Positions 1-7,241 of a stretch of DNA of 15,353 bases are shown here, one piece after another. The stretch comes from Oscillospiraceae bacterium (GTDB taxonomy: Bacteria > Bacillota > Clostridia > Oscillospirales > Butyricicoccaceae): NCBI GenBank assembly GCA_902797555.1, contig CADBTM010000043.1, forward strand, positions 1 to 15,353, written 5' to 3'. The stretch's first letter is position 1, and every line of letters begins with the position of its first letter. A program made the position numbers and the translations under genes. Under the pieces are notes generated by a model. That model ran no database searches. It had not been told where the DNA came from and was given only the letters and a program-made list of their open reading frames with translations.

Positions 1-15
1 AATAGCCTTTTTCAT
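1..15 (-). CDS. Start of an unidentified gene (5' end only)
   Basis: Only the first five codons are inside the window: ATG AAA AAG GCT ATT (MKKAI). The call rests on a near-perfect ribosome binding site, AAGGAGGTG at 21-29, placed 5 nt before the ATG at 15. The MKKAI opening would suit a signal peptide or lipoprotein, but five residues cannot show this. It follows the sigma/anti-sigma pair on the same strand with a 141-nt gap that holds an inverted repeat and a weak promoter, so it may be a target of that regulator. Function unknown. Confidence 0.6.
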
Positions 16-38
16 AGTTTCACCTCCTTCTGATTATG

Positions 39-98
39 TGTCCTTGTTTGTCCTTTCATCTCATACTAAATAACGATTCAAAGGGACAATTTGGGACA
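39..98. repeat. Imperfect inverted repeat with doubled TGTCC/GGACA motifs
   Basis: The left arm, 39-56, reads TGTCCTTGTTTGTCCTTT. The right arm, 80-98, is its near reverse complement, AAAGGGACAATTTGGGACA. Each arm itself holds two TGTCC (or GGACA) copies. The arms are separated by 23 nt and flank or overlap the candidate promoter of the leftmost gene. The arrangement looks like a double operator; a transcript could also fold it into a long hairpin. The binding protein is unknown. Confidence 0.6.
60..89 (-). promoter_or_regulatory. Candidate promoter of the leftmost gene
   Basis: On the minus strand TTGTCC (84-89) and TATGAG (60-65) are 18 nt apart, each matching four of six consensus bases. 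The predicted start lies about 38 nt before the ATG at 15. The -35 lies in the right arm of the inverted repeat. This is a moderate match only; readthrough from the anti-sigma gene is also possible, as no convincing terminator separates them (just an A/T-only palindrome near 107-123). Confidence 0.35.
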
Positions 99-156
99 GG
101 AGGAGAAAAAATTTTTAAAATTTGGCGTTTTGCACAAAATCTTTAGGAGAAGTCAG

Positions 157-855
157 CTATTTTGACGAGGCGCTTTCGATAGAAAGAGACTCTGCGATTT
201 TCAACAGAGTATCTAATTCGTAGCTTCCGTTTAGGGAAAAGCCCACATTGCTCTTTGTATCCAGCCAAATAAGAGAATTGCTGACAGTATCGGAATAGTA
301 TTCTGCGAAATTGCCGCTCACACGGACGATCTGTTTTTCATAATCGCCTATGGGCGTAACTGCAAGTACATCGCCGGGTTTCCCCAGAAGCATTTGGATT
401 TCCAACCAATTTGTTTCACTTGTAAAATAATAATTGCGATAATAGTCCCAGTTTGAGACCTTTTCCAGCGTCAGCCCCTCCGGCAGCCACGAGGGGAAAT
501 AATCGGGAACCGTGCGGGAATCCGGGGCGTCACCGGTGAAGCGGTATTCCACGATCCCGTCGGTGCGTACATGCTTCCACCAGCGGGACAGGGCGGCGCG
601 GGCGCCCTCGTTGGTGGCCAGCAGGGTCGCCCCGAGGATCAGCAGGGCAAGCACGGCGGCGGCGATCCGCCCCAGCGCCGTCCGGCGGAAGGGCTGTTTC
701 GGACGTAGGGCGAGAAGGGGCTCCATCCGCTCGGCAAAGGCGGGGGAAAAGTCCTGTCTGCACGCCGAGGGCGGGGGGAGGGAATCCAACAAAGCCTGCC
801 CGGCGCGGCCTGCGGCTTCTCGCAGCTCTTTTTCCGAAAAAGCGGCTTGTTTCAC
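157..855 (-). CDS. Membrane anti-sigma-like protein with DUF4367 domain
   Basis: This 232-residue protein is the likely membrane partner of the ECF sigma factor encoded just upstream. It has a cytoplasmic N-terminus of about 60 residues, one membrane segment at about 61-80 (AAAVLALLILGATLL) and an extracytoplasmic C-terminal part. That part (about 115-228) shows the DUF4367 pattern: a P-x-WLPEG opening, NWLEIQ, a V-x-G-x-x-A-x-Y core, LIWLDT and a closing ELDTLLKIAESL. The start is GTG at 855, overlapping the sigma stop codon by 4 nt (GTGA), with GGAGGAGG 7 to 8 nt upstream, so translation is probably coupled. No zinc-binding HxxxCxxC motif is seen, so sigma binding by the N-terminus is inferred from context. 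Oddly, the gene is about 75% GC around 601-660 but only about 38-42% GC at 181-240 and 421-480, with the switch at about 470-490. Confidence 0.8.
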   Translation of the reverse strand: MKQAAFSEKELREAAGRAGQALLDSLPPPSACRQDFSPAFAERMEPLLALRPKQPFRRTALGRIAAAVLALLILGATLLATNEGARAALSRWWKHVRTDGIVEYRFTGDAPDSRTVPDYFPSWLPEGLTLEKVSNWDYYRNYYFTSETNWLEIQMLLGKPGDVLAVTPIGDYEKQIVRVSGNFAEYYSDTVSNSLIWLDTKSNVGFSLNGSYELDTLLKIAESLSIESASSK

Positions 856-1367
856 GGCTGTTCCTCCTCCAATAAGATGCGCAGACGGGTCTTTGCCCGG
901 GTGATTGCCTTTTGCACGGCGGCGGGGGTCTGGTCGGTCATGCGGGCGATCTCCCGGACGGAATAGCCCTGATCGTACCGCAGCAGGATGAGCTCCCGAT
1001 CCCGGGCGGACAGATGGGCGATGGCGTCCGCCAGACCGCCGTCTCCCGGCGGGGGAAAGGGATAGCCCATGTGCTCCTCGTCAAAGGGGATGCCCGACCG
1101 GCGGCTGCGTGCCCGCAGCGCGTCCAGCGCCTTGCGTTCTGTAATAATAACGATCCACGAGCGCGTTTTGGGACAGGTGGGAGAAATTTTTTTATTCCAA
1201 TTTTTCAGAATAGCCAAAAAAGCCTGATGTACGGCATCCTCGGCCTCCTCCCGGCTTTGCAGGATGGAAAAGGCCACGGCAAACATCAGACCGGCGTATT
1301 TTTCATAGATCGCCCGGAAAATCGCCCGATCGTCGGCGTCCTCCAGCATTTGCAGATAGATCCACAT
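852..1367 (-). CDS. ECF-type RNA polymerase sigma factor
   Basis: This 171-residue protein has only the two conserved sigma-70 regions, as in extracytoplasmic-function sigma factors. Region 2 lies at about 15-60 (FRAIYEKYAGLMF... REEAEDAVHQAFLAIL) and binds the core enzyme and the -10 element. Region 4 lies at about 115-167 (LSARDRELILLRYDQGYSV, then a helix-turn-helix with REIARMTDQTPAAVQKAITRAK) and reads the -35 element. The ATG at 1367 has GGAG 8 nt upstream and follows a good sigma-A promoter at 1407-1435. The gene overlaps the anti-sigma gene by 4 nt, the usual sigma/anti-sigma layout. Its regulon is unknown; the leftmost gene is a candidate target. Confidence 0.9.
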   Translation of the reverse strand: MWIYLQMLEDADDRAIFRAIYEKYAGLMFAVAFSILQSREEAEDAVHQAFLAILKNWNKKISPTCPKTRSWIVIITERKALDALRARSRRSGIPFDEEHMGYPFPPPGDGGLADAIAHLSARDRELILLRYDQGYSVREIARMTDQTPAAVQKAITRAKTRLRILLEEEQP

Positions 1368-1406
1368 AAACGCTCCTGTCGCGAAAAAACGGCTGTCCTT
1401 TCTCCC

Positions 1407-1435
1407 AGTATATCATGCCGCCGCAGGGATGACAA
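1407..1435 (-). promoter_or_regulatory. Sigma-A promoter of the ECF sigma operon
   Basis: On the minus strand TTGTCA (1430-1435) and TATACT (1407-1412) are exactly 17 nt apart, and the -10 carries an extended TGA before it. Transcription should start near 1400, about 33 nt before the ATG. Just after the -10 lies AAAGGACA (1394-1401), the same octamer found in the inverted repeat at 39-56. This indicates that the housekeeping polymerase drives the operon; I do not see an ECF-type autoregulated promoter. Confidence 0.75.
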
Positions 1436-1441
1436 GGCGAA

Positions 1442-1469
1442 AAAAATCACCGCCAAAGCGGTGATTTTT
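1442..1469. terminator. Symmetric hairpin, probable bidirectional terminator
   Basis: A perfect 12-bp stem, AAAAATCACCGC (1442-1453) and GCGGTGATTTTT (1458-1469), with a CAAA loop. T-runs follow on both strands (seven T on the minus strand, five on the plus strand). It ends no annotated gene: it sits between two divergent genes, immediately upstream of the sigma promoter and just downstream of another minus-strand promoter candidate. It may terminate an unseen small RNA or insulate the sigma promoter. Confidence 0.6.
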
Positions 1470-1480
1470 CCTCGGGACGT

Positions 1481-1509
1481 ATTATATCATAGAATCCTAT
1501 GAAAAACAA
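1481..1509 (-). promoter_or_regulatory. Minus-strand promoter candidate with extended -10
   Basis: On the minus strand TTGTTT (1504-1509), a 17-nt spacer and a perfect TATAAT (1481-1486) preceded by TGA give an extended -10 promoter. Its start, near 1474, is only about 5 nt before the hairpin at 1442-1469, so it would make either a tiny terminated RNA or an attenuated leader to the sigma operon. Confidence 0.45.
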
Positions 1510-1512
1510 GAC

Positions 1513-1540
1513 TTGTTCTTTTTGGCGGAAGGGGTAGAAT
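1513..1540 (+). promoter_or_regulatory. Weak promoter candidate for the alr operon
   Basis: TTGTTC (1513-1518), 16-nt spacer, TAGAAT (1535-1540). It is the best plus-strand pair I find before alr, but the leader would be about 200 nt. The better -35 boxes at 1587 (TTGACA) and 1611 (TTGACG) have no -10 at a proper distance. Confidence 0.3.
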
Positions 1541-1747
1541 AGAGGCGTCGGGATATCATGGGAGGCACTGTGAACAACTATACAACTTGACAAAAAACCT
1601 CCTGCGTGGATTGACGGTTTTTACAAATGTTTTTTGCGGAAACCTCTTCCATTTTATTCGAAAAAGGAGTATATTATTGGTTGACCACGCAACGATTTTC
1701 TGACCAATTTTTCCTGTATTCTATAACAGATGCAAAGGAGAACCGAT

Positions 1748-2902
1748 ATGGAACACCTGCGGAGTACCCGTGCGGAAATCAATCTGGACAATTTGAAGCA
1801 CAATATTGCCGTTTTGCGGCAGGAGATCGGCCCCGACGTGGAGCCCATGGCCATCATCAAGGCCGACTGCTACGGTCACGGCGCCGTCATCATGATGAAA
1901 TACATGCTGAAATACGGCCTGCGCTATTTCGGCGTGGCCTCTCTCAATGAGGCGCTGGAGCTGCGCCGTTTCCATCGGGAGGGGGAGATCCTGGTGCTGG
2001 GACTGTCTCCCGACAGCCTGCTCCACTACGGTCCCGCCAACGATATCACCCAGACCATCTGCTCCATCCGGCAGGCGAAGATCCTGTCCGACAATTGTGT
2101 GGAGACCGGACGGGTGGGCAAGATCCAGATCAAGGTGGACACCGGCATGCATCGCCTGGGCTATGCGCCCACCGAGGAAAATATGGACGAGGTGGCCGAG
2201 ATCGTCAAGCTGCCCAACATCGAGGCGGTGGGCATCTTCAGCCATCTGGCGCTGGAGACCAAGGAGGACGACTATAAGCAGTGGGCGCTGTTCCAGCGGT
2301 TTCTGGACGGGCTCAAGCTGCGGGGCGTCACCTTCCCGCTCATCAGCATGGACGACGGCATCGGCACCATCCGCTATCCCGAGATGCGGTACAATATGGT
2401 GCGTCCCGGCTCGTTCTTCTATGGCTTTAACCCCCATCTGAAAAACCTCAAGCCGCTGATGCAGCTCAAGAGCGAGATCGTCCATCTCCAGATCCTTCCC
2501 GCAGGGGAGGGCATCGGCTACGGTCTGGACGACAAGGCCGACCACGACCGCCGCATCGCCACGCTGCCCTTCGGCTATGTGGACGGCGCGCCCCGCGCCC
2601 TGTCTCACTATCAGGGCTGGTGCAGCGTCAAGGACGTGAAATGCCCCTTTGTGGGACTGATGTGCATGGATCAGGCCATGATCGACGTTTCCGACGTGCC
2701 AGACGTGCAGATCGGCGACGAGGTGATCGTCTTCAGCCATGAGCACAACGCCATGACCTATCCCGAGGGCGCATCCATCACCAACTTCAACCGCAACGGC
2801 CTGCAGGCCGCGCTGCCGCGCCGTGTACCCAAGGTGTATTTTGAAAACGGCGTGGAAGTGGACTACCGGGACTATCTCTTTGACAAAGAGGCGGACGACT
2901 GA
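1748..2902 (+). CDS. alr: Alanine racemase
   Basis: The enzyme interconverts L- and D-alanine with pyridoxal phosphate in the cytoplasm, supplying D-Ala for peptidoglycan. The 384-residue protein begins with the N-terminal TIM-barrel pattern and carries the PLP lysine K38 in AIIKADCYGHG, the usual substrate-side HRLGY-type motif (GMHRLGY), VRPG at about 218, the catalytic tyrosine Y258 in GIGYG, GYVDG, and the CMDQ motif of the C-terminal beta domain. The start at 1748 is chosen because AAAGGAG (1734-1740) lies 7 nt before it; an in-frame ATG at 1730 would put that site inside the gene. The segment SMDDGIGTIRY replaces the common NSA-type sequence, so this is a somewhat divergent member. It is first in an operon: the ABC gene follows after 36 nt. 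Its place beside an exporter pair is unexplained. Confidence 0.9.
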   Translation: MEHLRSTRAEINLDNLKHNIAVLRQEIGPDVEPMAIIKADCYGHGAVIMMKYMLKYGLRYFGVASLNEALELRRFHREGEILVLGLSPDSLLHYGPANDITQTICSIRQAKILSDNCVETGRVGKIQIKVDTGMHRLGYAPTEENMDEVAEIVKLPNIEAVGIFSHLALETKEDDYKQWALFQRFLDGLKLRGVTFPLISMDDGIGTIRYPEMRYNMVRPGSFFYGFNPHLKNLKPLMQLKSEIVHLQILPAGEGIGYGLDDKADHDRRIATLPFGYVDGAPRALSHYQGWCSVKDVKCPFVGLMCMDQAMIDVSDVPDVQIGDEVIVFSHEHNAMTYPEGASITNFNRNGLQAALPRRVPKVYFENGVEVDYRDYLFDKEADD

Positions 2903-2938
2903 TACACTCCTATCCTCACCCCAAAAGGAGGCGGAAGC

Positions 2939-4738
2939 TTGGAACGAACACAGCCCCGCAAGCGGGAAAACATATTCCGGATCTTTACCAGCTCCTATGC
3001 CCGGAGCTTTATCCGAAAGTATAAATGGAATTATCTCATCGGCATCGGCATTCTGATCCTCATCGACGTCTTGCAGACCGACGTGCCCCTGATCGTGGGC
3101 GACACCATCGACGCCATGGAGCAGGGCTTTTTCACGGCGGATCTGGTGCGCCGCCAGATCGTCCATCTGGCAATCATTGCTGCGGTGGTCTTTTTGGGAC
3201 GCATCGCGTGGCGGTGGTTCATCTTCGGCTCTGCCCGCAAGATCGAGCGGGACATGCGCAACGACCTGTACGGCCATCTGCAAACCCTCAGCGCCCACTT
3301 TTTCCAGGACCACAAGGCGGGCGAGATCATGGCCTACATGACCTCCGACATCGAGGCGGTGCGCATGGTCTTTGCGGTGACGGTGATGATGGGCATGGAC
3401 ACGCTGGCCATCGGCATCAGCACGCTGTACAAGATGATCACCCGCATCGACCTGCGGCTGAGCATCGTGGCCTTTATCCCCCTGATCCTCGTGGCGGTCA
3501 CCACCACCCTTCTGGGCGGGGAGATGCACCGCCGTTTCACCAAAAAGCAGGAGGCCTTTTCCGACCTGTCCGACTTTGTTCAGGAAAAGCTGGGCGGCAT
3601 GAAGGTCATCAAGGCCTTTGTGCAGGAAAAGAAGGAATGGGAAAACTTTGACCGCGTCAACCGCGCCGCCCAGGACGCCAACATCCGTCAGGCAAAAATG
3701 GCGGCCTTCATGTTCCCCTTCATGCGCATGGTGGCGGGCTTTTCCATGGCGCTGGCCATCGCCTACGGCGGATATATCGCCATTCTGGGACGCATTTCGG
3801 TGGGCAACTTCGCCTCCTTCGTCCAGTTTCTGAACATGCTGGTGTGGCCCATGGCCGCCATCGGCAGAATCATCAATATCATGACCCAGGGCAGCGCCTC
3901 CATGAAGCGTCTGGAGACCATCCTCAACGCCAAGGCCGACATCGTGGACGGCCCGGAGGCCGTGTCTCAGGGCATCCCTGAGGGCACTGTGGAGGCCAGA
4001 GACCTCACCTTTGCCTATCCCGGCGAGGACAAGCCCGTGCTGGAGCACATCTCCTTCCGGGTGGAAAAGGGAACAACTCTGGGCATCGTGGGACGCACCG
4101 GCAGCGGCAAAACCTCGCTGGTCAACCTGATGATGCGGGTCTTTGACCCGGAAAAGGGCATGCTCTTCATCGGCGGACGGGAGATCCATACCATCCCCCT
4201 CAAGGATCTGCGTGCAGCCATCGGCTACGTCCCTCAGGACAATTTCCTGTTTTCCGACACCATCTCGGCCAACATCGCCTTCGGCGACCGGAGCAAAACC
4301 CAGGAGGACGTGGAAAACGCCGCCAAGGCCGCCTGCGTCCACGACAATATCGTGGACTTTGCCGACGGCTATGACACCATGGTGGGCGAGCGGGGCGTTT
4401 CTTTGTCCGGCGGACAGAAGCAGCGCATCGCCATCGCCCGCGCCCTCATCCTCCAGCCGGAGATCCTCATCCTGGACGACTCGGTTTCCGCCGTGGACAC
4501 CGACACCGAGGAAAAGATCCTCCGGCATCTCCACGAGACCCGGCAGGGCAAGACCAATATCCTCATCGCCCACCGGATCTCCACCCTGCAGGACGCCGAT
4601 CAGATCATCGTCATCGACGAGGGAAAGATCGCCGAGCGGGGCAACCATCAGCAGCTTTTGGAGCAGAACGGCATTTATGCCGACATGTACCACCGCCAGC
4701 TGCTGGAAAAGATGAAGAGAGAGGAGTATGCGTTATGA
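2939..4738 (+). CDS. ABC exporter half-transporter, BmrC/YheI-like, degenerate Walker B
   Basis: This 599-residue protein has an N-terminal six-helix ABC exporter domain (about 30-310) and a C-terminal ATPase domain. Walker A is GRTGSGKT (385-392, K391), the signature LSGGQ is at 489-493, and Walker B is ILILDD, with D514 in place of the catalytic glutamate; the D-loop SAVD and switch His545 are present. An Asp here with an intact LSGGQ is typical of the noncanonical subunit of heterodimeric exporters (BmrC, TM287, LmrC). It should pair with the next gene, which has the complementary pattern. The start is TTG at 2939: AAAAGGAGG (2923-2931) is 7 nt upstream and no better ATG exists. It overlaps the next gene by 4 nt. 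The substrate cannot be read from the sequence; multidrug or peptide export is the family norm. Confidence 0.9.
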   Translation: MERTQPRKRENIFRIFTSSYARSFIRKYKWNYLIGIGILILIDVLQTDVPLIVGDTIDAMEQGFFTADLVRRQIVHLAIIAAVVFLGRIAWRWFIFGSARKIERDMRNDLYGHLQTLSAHFFQDHKAGEIMAYMTSDIEAVRMVFAVTVMMGMDTLAIGISTLYKMITRIDLRLSIVAFIPLILVAVTTTLLGGEMHRRFTKKQEAFSDLSDFVQEKLGGMKVIKAFVQEKKEWENFDRVNRAAQDANIRQAKMAAFMFPFMRMVAGFSMALAIAYGGYIAILGRISVGNFASFVQFLNMLVWPMAAIGRIINIMTQGSASMKRLETILNAKADIVDGPEAVSQGIPEGTVEARDLTFAYPGEDKPVLEHISFRVEKGTTLGIVGRTGSGKTSLVNLMMRVFDPEKGMLFIGGREIHTIPLKDLRAAIGYVPQDNFLFSDTISANIAFGDRSKTQEDVENAAKAACVHDNIVDFADGYDTMVGERGVSLSGGQKQRIAIARALILQPEILILDDSVSAVDTDTEEKILRHLHETRQGKTNILIAHRISTLQDADQIIVIDEGKIAERGNHQQLLEQNGIYADMYHRQLLEKMKREEYAL

Positions 4739-6567
4739 GCGTGAAAAAGCAAGACAACGCAACGGTCAACCGGCATACGGTACGGCGCATCCTCCGTTAC
4801 GGCAAGCCCTTTATCTGGTGGTTCGTGCTGGTGCTGCTCATCGTGCTGGTGGTGGTGCGGCTGGAGCTGCTGCAGCCCGCCATCCTCGAGCGCGCCACCG
4901 ACCAATACGTGGGCAAATACGTGGACGTTTCCACCGAGGGGATCTCCCTTTCTGCCCTCAAGGAAATGCGGGCGGACGATCTGCGGGGCGTCATTTTGAT
5001 GGGCGTGGAGTATTTCGTCGTCTCCATCGCCATCATGGTGCTCACCTATCTGCAGGTGTCCATTCTGGCCACCGTGGGACAGAAGATCATCTACAATATG
5101 CGCACCGACGTCTTCCAGCACCTCACCCGGCTGCACATCGGCTTTTACAACGACAACCCCATCGGCCGTCTGGTGACCCGCGTCACCAACGACTGCGAGA
5201 CGGTGAACGAGTTTTTCACCTCGGTGATCGTCAACACCCTCAGCTCGGTCTTCGTGCTGGTGGGCGTGATGATCTCCATGCTGCAGCGTCAGGTGCAGCT
5301 ATCGCTGGCCATCTTCACCGTCATCCCCTTTATCGTGGTGTTCACCTTTATTTTCACCAAGGTGACGAGAAAGCTGTACCGCGCCATCCGTGCCCGCATC
5401 TCCGAGCTCAACGCCTTTGTGGCCGAGCACGTTTCCGGTATGAAGGTGGTGCAGATCTTCACGGCGGAAAAGCCCACCATGGATGAGTTTGAAAACCAGA
5501 ACGAGGAGCTGCGCAAGGCCAACATCCGTCAGCTGATGTGCTTTGCCACCTATTCTCCCACCTCTTATCTGCTCAACATCGTCTCCGTGGGCATCCTGCT
5601 GGCCTTCGGCGGCAACCTGGTGGTCACCGGCGTCATTACCGCCGGCACCCTCATCGCCTTCCAGCGGTATATGACCCGCTTCTTTGACCCCATTCAGGAG
5701 CTGGCCGAAAACTTCAACGTGGTGCAGAGCGCCGCGGCTGCCGCCGAGCGTATCTTCTGGCTGATGGACACCGTGCCGCAGATCCAGGACGATCCCGAGG
5801 CCGTGCATATGGACACCTTCCAGGGACACATCGAGTTTAAAAACGTGTGGTTTGCCTACCGGGAAGAGGAATGGGTGCTGCGCGACGTGTCCTTTGAGGT
5901 GATGCCCGGTCAGCGGGTGGCCTTCGTCGGCGCCACCGGCGCAGGCAAGACCACCATCCAGAATCTGATCTGCCGGTATTACGACATCCAGAAGGGGCAG
6001 ATCCTCATCGACGGTGTGGACGTGCGCAAGATCCGGATCGAAGATCTGCGTAAGAACATCGGCCAGATGCTGCAGGACGTCTTCCTCTTCACCGGCGACG
6101 TCAAGGGCAATATCCGCCTCAATGAGGAGAGCATCACCGATACCGACGTTGTGGAGGCGGCCAAATACGTCAACGCCCATCCCTTTATCTCCCATCTGGA
6201 GGGCGGCTACGATCACCGGGTGATCGAGCGGGGCGCAGCCTTCTCCGCCGGTCAGCGGCAGCTTTTGTCCTTTGCCCGGACGCTGGCCTTCCAGCCCTCG
6301 GTGCTCATTCTGGATGAAGCCACCGCCAACATCGACATCGAGACCGAGGCCCTCATTCAGGACGCTTTGGGCAAGCTGATGGAGGGACGCACCACCATCA
6401 TCGTTGCCCACCGCCTGTCCACCATCCAGACCGCCGACAAGATCATCGTCATGCACAAGGGCGAGATCCGGGAAGAGGGCACCCATCAGGAGCTGCTGGC
6501 CAAGGGCGGCATGTACTACAAGCTGTATATGCTGCAATACGAGCACGGCATCGAGCCGGTGGCGTAA
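4735..6567 (+). CDS. ABC exporter half-transporter, BmrD/YheH-like, canonical Walker B
   Basis: This 610-residue protein is the partner of the preceding one. It has an N-terminal exporter membrane domain (about 25-325; a hydrophobic first helix near 22-40 and an extended loop after it) and an ATPase domain. Walker A is GATGAGKT (399-406, K405), Walker B is VLILDE with catalytic E528, the D-loop is ANID and the switch His is H559. The signature is FSAGQ (503-507) rather than LSGGQ, as in BmrD/YheH-type subunits. Combined with the first subunit this makes one canonical ATP site (E528 with LSGGQ) and one degenerate site (D514 with FSAGQ). The ATG overlaps the upstream stop (ATGA) and has GAGGAG 8 nt before it. 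The gene is last in the alr operon and is followed by a terminator. Confidence 0.9.
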   Translation: MSVKKQDNATVNRHTVRRILRYGKPFIWWFVLVLLIVLVVVRLELLQPAILERATDQYVGKYVDVSTEGISLSALKEMRADDLRGVILMGVEYFVVSIAIMVLTYLQVSILATVGQKIIYNMRTDVFQHLTRLHIGFYNDNPIGRLVTRVTNDCETVNEFFTSVIVNTLSSVFVLVGVMISMLQRQVQLSLAIFTVIPFIVVFTFIFTKVTRKLYRAIRARISELNAFVAEHVSGMKVVQIFTAEKPTMDEFENQNEELRKANIRQLMCFATYSPTSYLLNIVSVGILLAFGGNLVVTGVITAGTLIAFQRYMTRFFDPIQELAENFNVVQSAAAAAERIFWLMDTVPQIQDDPEAVHMDTFQGHIEFKNVWFAYREEEWVLRDVSFEVMPGQRVAFVGATGAGKTTIQNLICRYYDIQKGQILIDGVDVRKIRIEDLRKNIGQMLQDVFLFTGDVKGNIRLNEESITDTDVVEAAKYVNAHPFISHLEGGYDHRVIERGAAFSAGQRQLLSFARTLAFQPSVLILDEATANIDIETEALIQDALGKLMEGRTTIIVAHRLSTIQTADKIIVMHKGEIREEGTHQELLAKGGMYYKLYMLQYEHGIEPVA

Positions 6568-6598
6568 ACGAAAAAACGATCCTCATTTTCATTCACAG

Positions 6599-6624
6599 AA
6601 AAGCGCCGCGAAAGCGGCGCTTTT
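6599..6624 (+). terminator. Intrinsic terminator of the alr-ABC operon
   Basis: The stem pairs AAAAGCGCCGC (6599-6609) with GCGGCGCTTTT (6614-6624) around a GAAA tetraloop, followed by an interrupted T-rich tail. It starts 31 nt after the second ABC gene. Confidence 0.9.
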
Positions 6625-6646
6625 GCTTTTCTTTTGAAGAAAACTG

Positions 6647-6655
6647 TGGTATGAT
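6647..6655 (+). promoter_or_regulatory. Extended -10 promoter candidate for the GNAT/anmK cluster
   Basis: TGGTATGAT is a TGn-extended -10 lying 21 nt before the first GNAT start codon. No good -35 exists at 17 nt (TTTTCT, 6627-6632). The same nonamer is the -10 of the tRNA-Leu promoter at 10313-10321, which supports it. Confidence 0.5.
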
Positions 6656-6676
6656 GGACAAGAGGAGGGGAGGCAT

Positions 6677-7234
6677 ATGGGACGACTGCCTGTTTTGGAG
6701 ACCGAGCGGCTCATCCTGCGGCCGGCGGCGCCCGGCCTGGCGAAATATACGCTGGCCTTTTACCGCAAAAACGCCGCTGCCCTCCAGCCGGTGGAGCCCA
6801 CCTTTCCCGACGATTTTCTCACGCTCGGCTTTCAGCGGAGCATGCTTCGGGACGAGCGGGCGGCGGCGACGCAGGGGCGCTCGCTGCGCTATTGGGCGTT
6901 TTTGAAGGACGACCCCCAGTGCACCGCAGGCTGTGCCGCCCTCAACAACATCGTGTGGGGCGCCATGCGCTCCTGCGCGATCGCCTATAAGATCGATATC
7001 GATCTGAGAAAACAGGGCTATGGCAGCGAGCTGGTCAACGCCATGGTGGAGCTGGCCTTCCGCGGGCTGGGGCTACACCGGGTTCAGGCGGACGTCATGC
7101 CCCGCAACCTGCCCTCGCTGGCGCTGGCGCAAAGGTGCGGTTTTCACGAGGAGGGCCGCTCGCCCAGCTATATCCAGGTGAACGGCGTTTGGGAAGAGCA
7201 TATTCATATGGTACGGCTGAACGAGAAAGATTGA
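6677..7234 (+). CDS. GNAT acetyltransferase, RimJ/RimL-like
   Basis: A 185-residue acetyl-CoA-dependent N-acetyltransferase of the RimJ/RimL type, with the typical opening LPVLETERLILRP and the acetyl-CoA loop KQGYGS (Q113, G114, G116) of motif A. The later part, ALAQRCGFHEEG, matches the family's motif B. The substrate (a protein N-terminus or a small molecule) is not visible. The ATG at 6677 has GAGGAGGGGAGG just upstream. The last 14 codons or so lie inside a 42-bp direct repeat: the downstream copy (7362-7403), read in the same frame, would end LNEEEM-stop exactly at the start of the next GNAT gene. I infer that the present LNEKD end was created by an insertion that separated two abutting genes. 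Confidence 0.85.
   Translation: MGRLPVLETERLILRPAAPGLAKYTLAFYRKNAAALQPVEPTFPDDFLTLGFQRSMLRDERAAATQGRSLRYWAFLKDDPQCTAGCAALNNIVWGAMRSCAIAYKIDIDLRKQGYGSELVNAMVELAFRGLGLHRVQADVMPRNLPSLALAQRCGFHEEGRSPSYIQVNGVWEEHIHMVRLNEKD
7184..7225 (+). repeat. 42-bp direct repeat, left copy (end of first GNAT gene)
   Basis: Identical to 7362-7403 except for one base (G at 7198, A at 7376), with a period of 178 nt. It codes for the C-terminus of the first GNAT protein (GVWEEHIHMVRLNE). Confidence 0.9.
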
Positions 7235-7241
7235 ACAGAGT

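Larger units (their letters stand above)
1368..1747. other. Divergent intergenic region between sigma factor and alr
   Basis: This 380-nt gap holds the sigma promoter (1407-1435), a strong symmetric hairpin (1442-1469), a second minus-strand promoter candidate (1481-1509), a weak plus-strand promoter candidate (1513-1540) and an AT-rich stretch leading to alr. I see no T-box, riboswitch signature or convincing small gene. A weak A-tract/T-tract pairing (1593-1599 with 1616-1622) is too poor to call. Confidence 0.6.

Noticed and set aside
107..123. A/T-only palindrome after the anti-sigma gene as a terminator
   Set aside because: The stem has no G-C pairs, so it is too weak to call.
1570..1590. 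Six-codon leader peptide (GTG start, GGGAGG upstream, VNNYTT then stop) before alr
   Set aside because: No run of regulatory codons and no clear attenuator follows; the match could easily be chance.
1587..1616. TTGACA (1587) and TTGACG (1611) as -35 boxes for alr
   Set aside because: Neither has a plausible -10 at 16-18 nt.
1627..1950. Plus-strand open frame overlapping the start of alr
   Set aside because: It runs into alr in another frame with an Arg/His-rich tail and has only a poorly spaced ribosome binding site.
1721..4693. A 990-codon open frame on the minus strand opposite alr and the first ABC gene
   Set aside because: Its product is His/Asp/Gly-rich with no domain, and it lies antisense to well-supported genes. 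It is the usual antisense shadow of GC-rich codon use, as are the long minus-strand frames at 5299-6546, 7320-8963 and 9038-10600.
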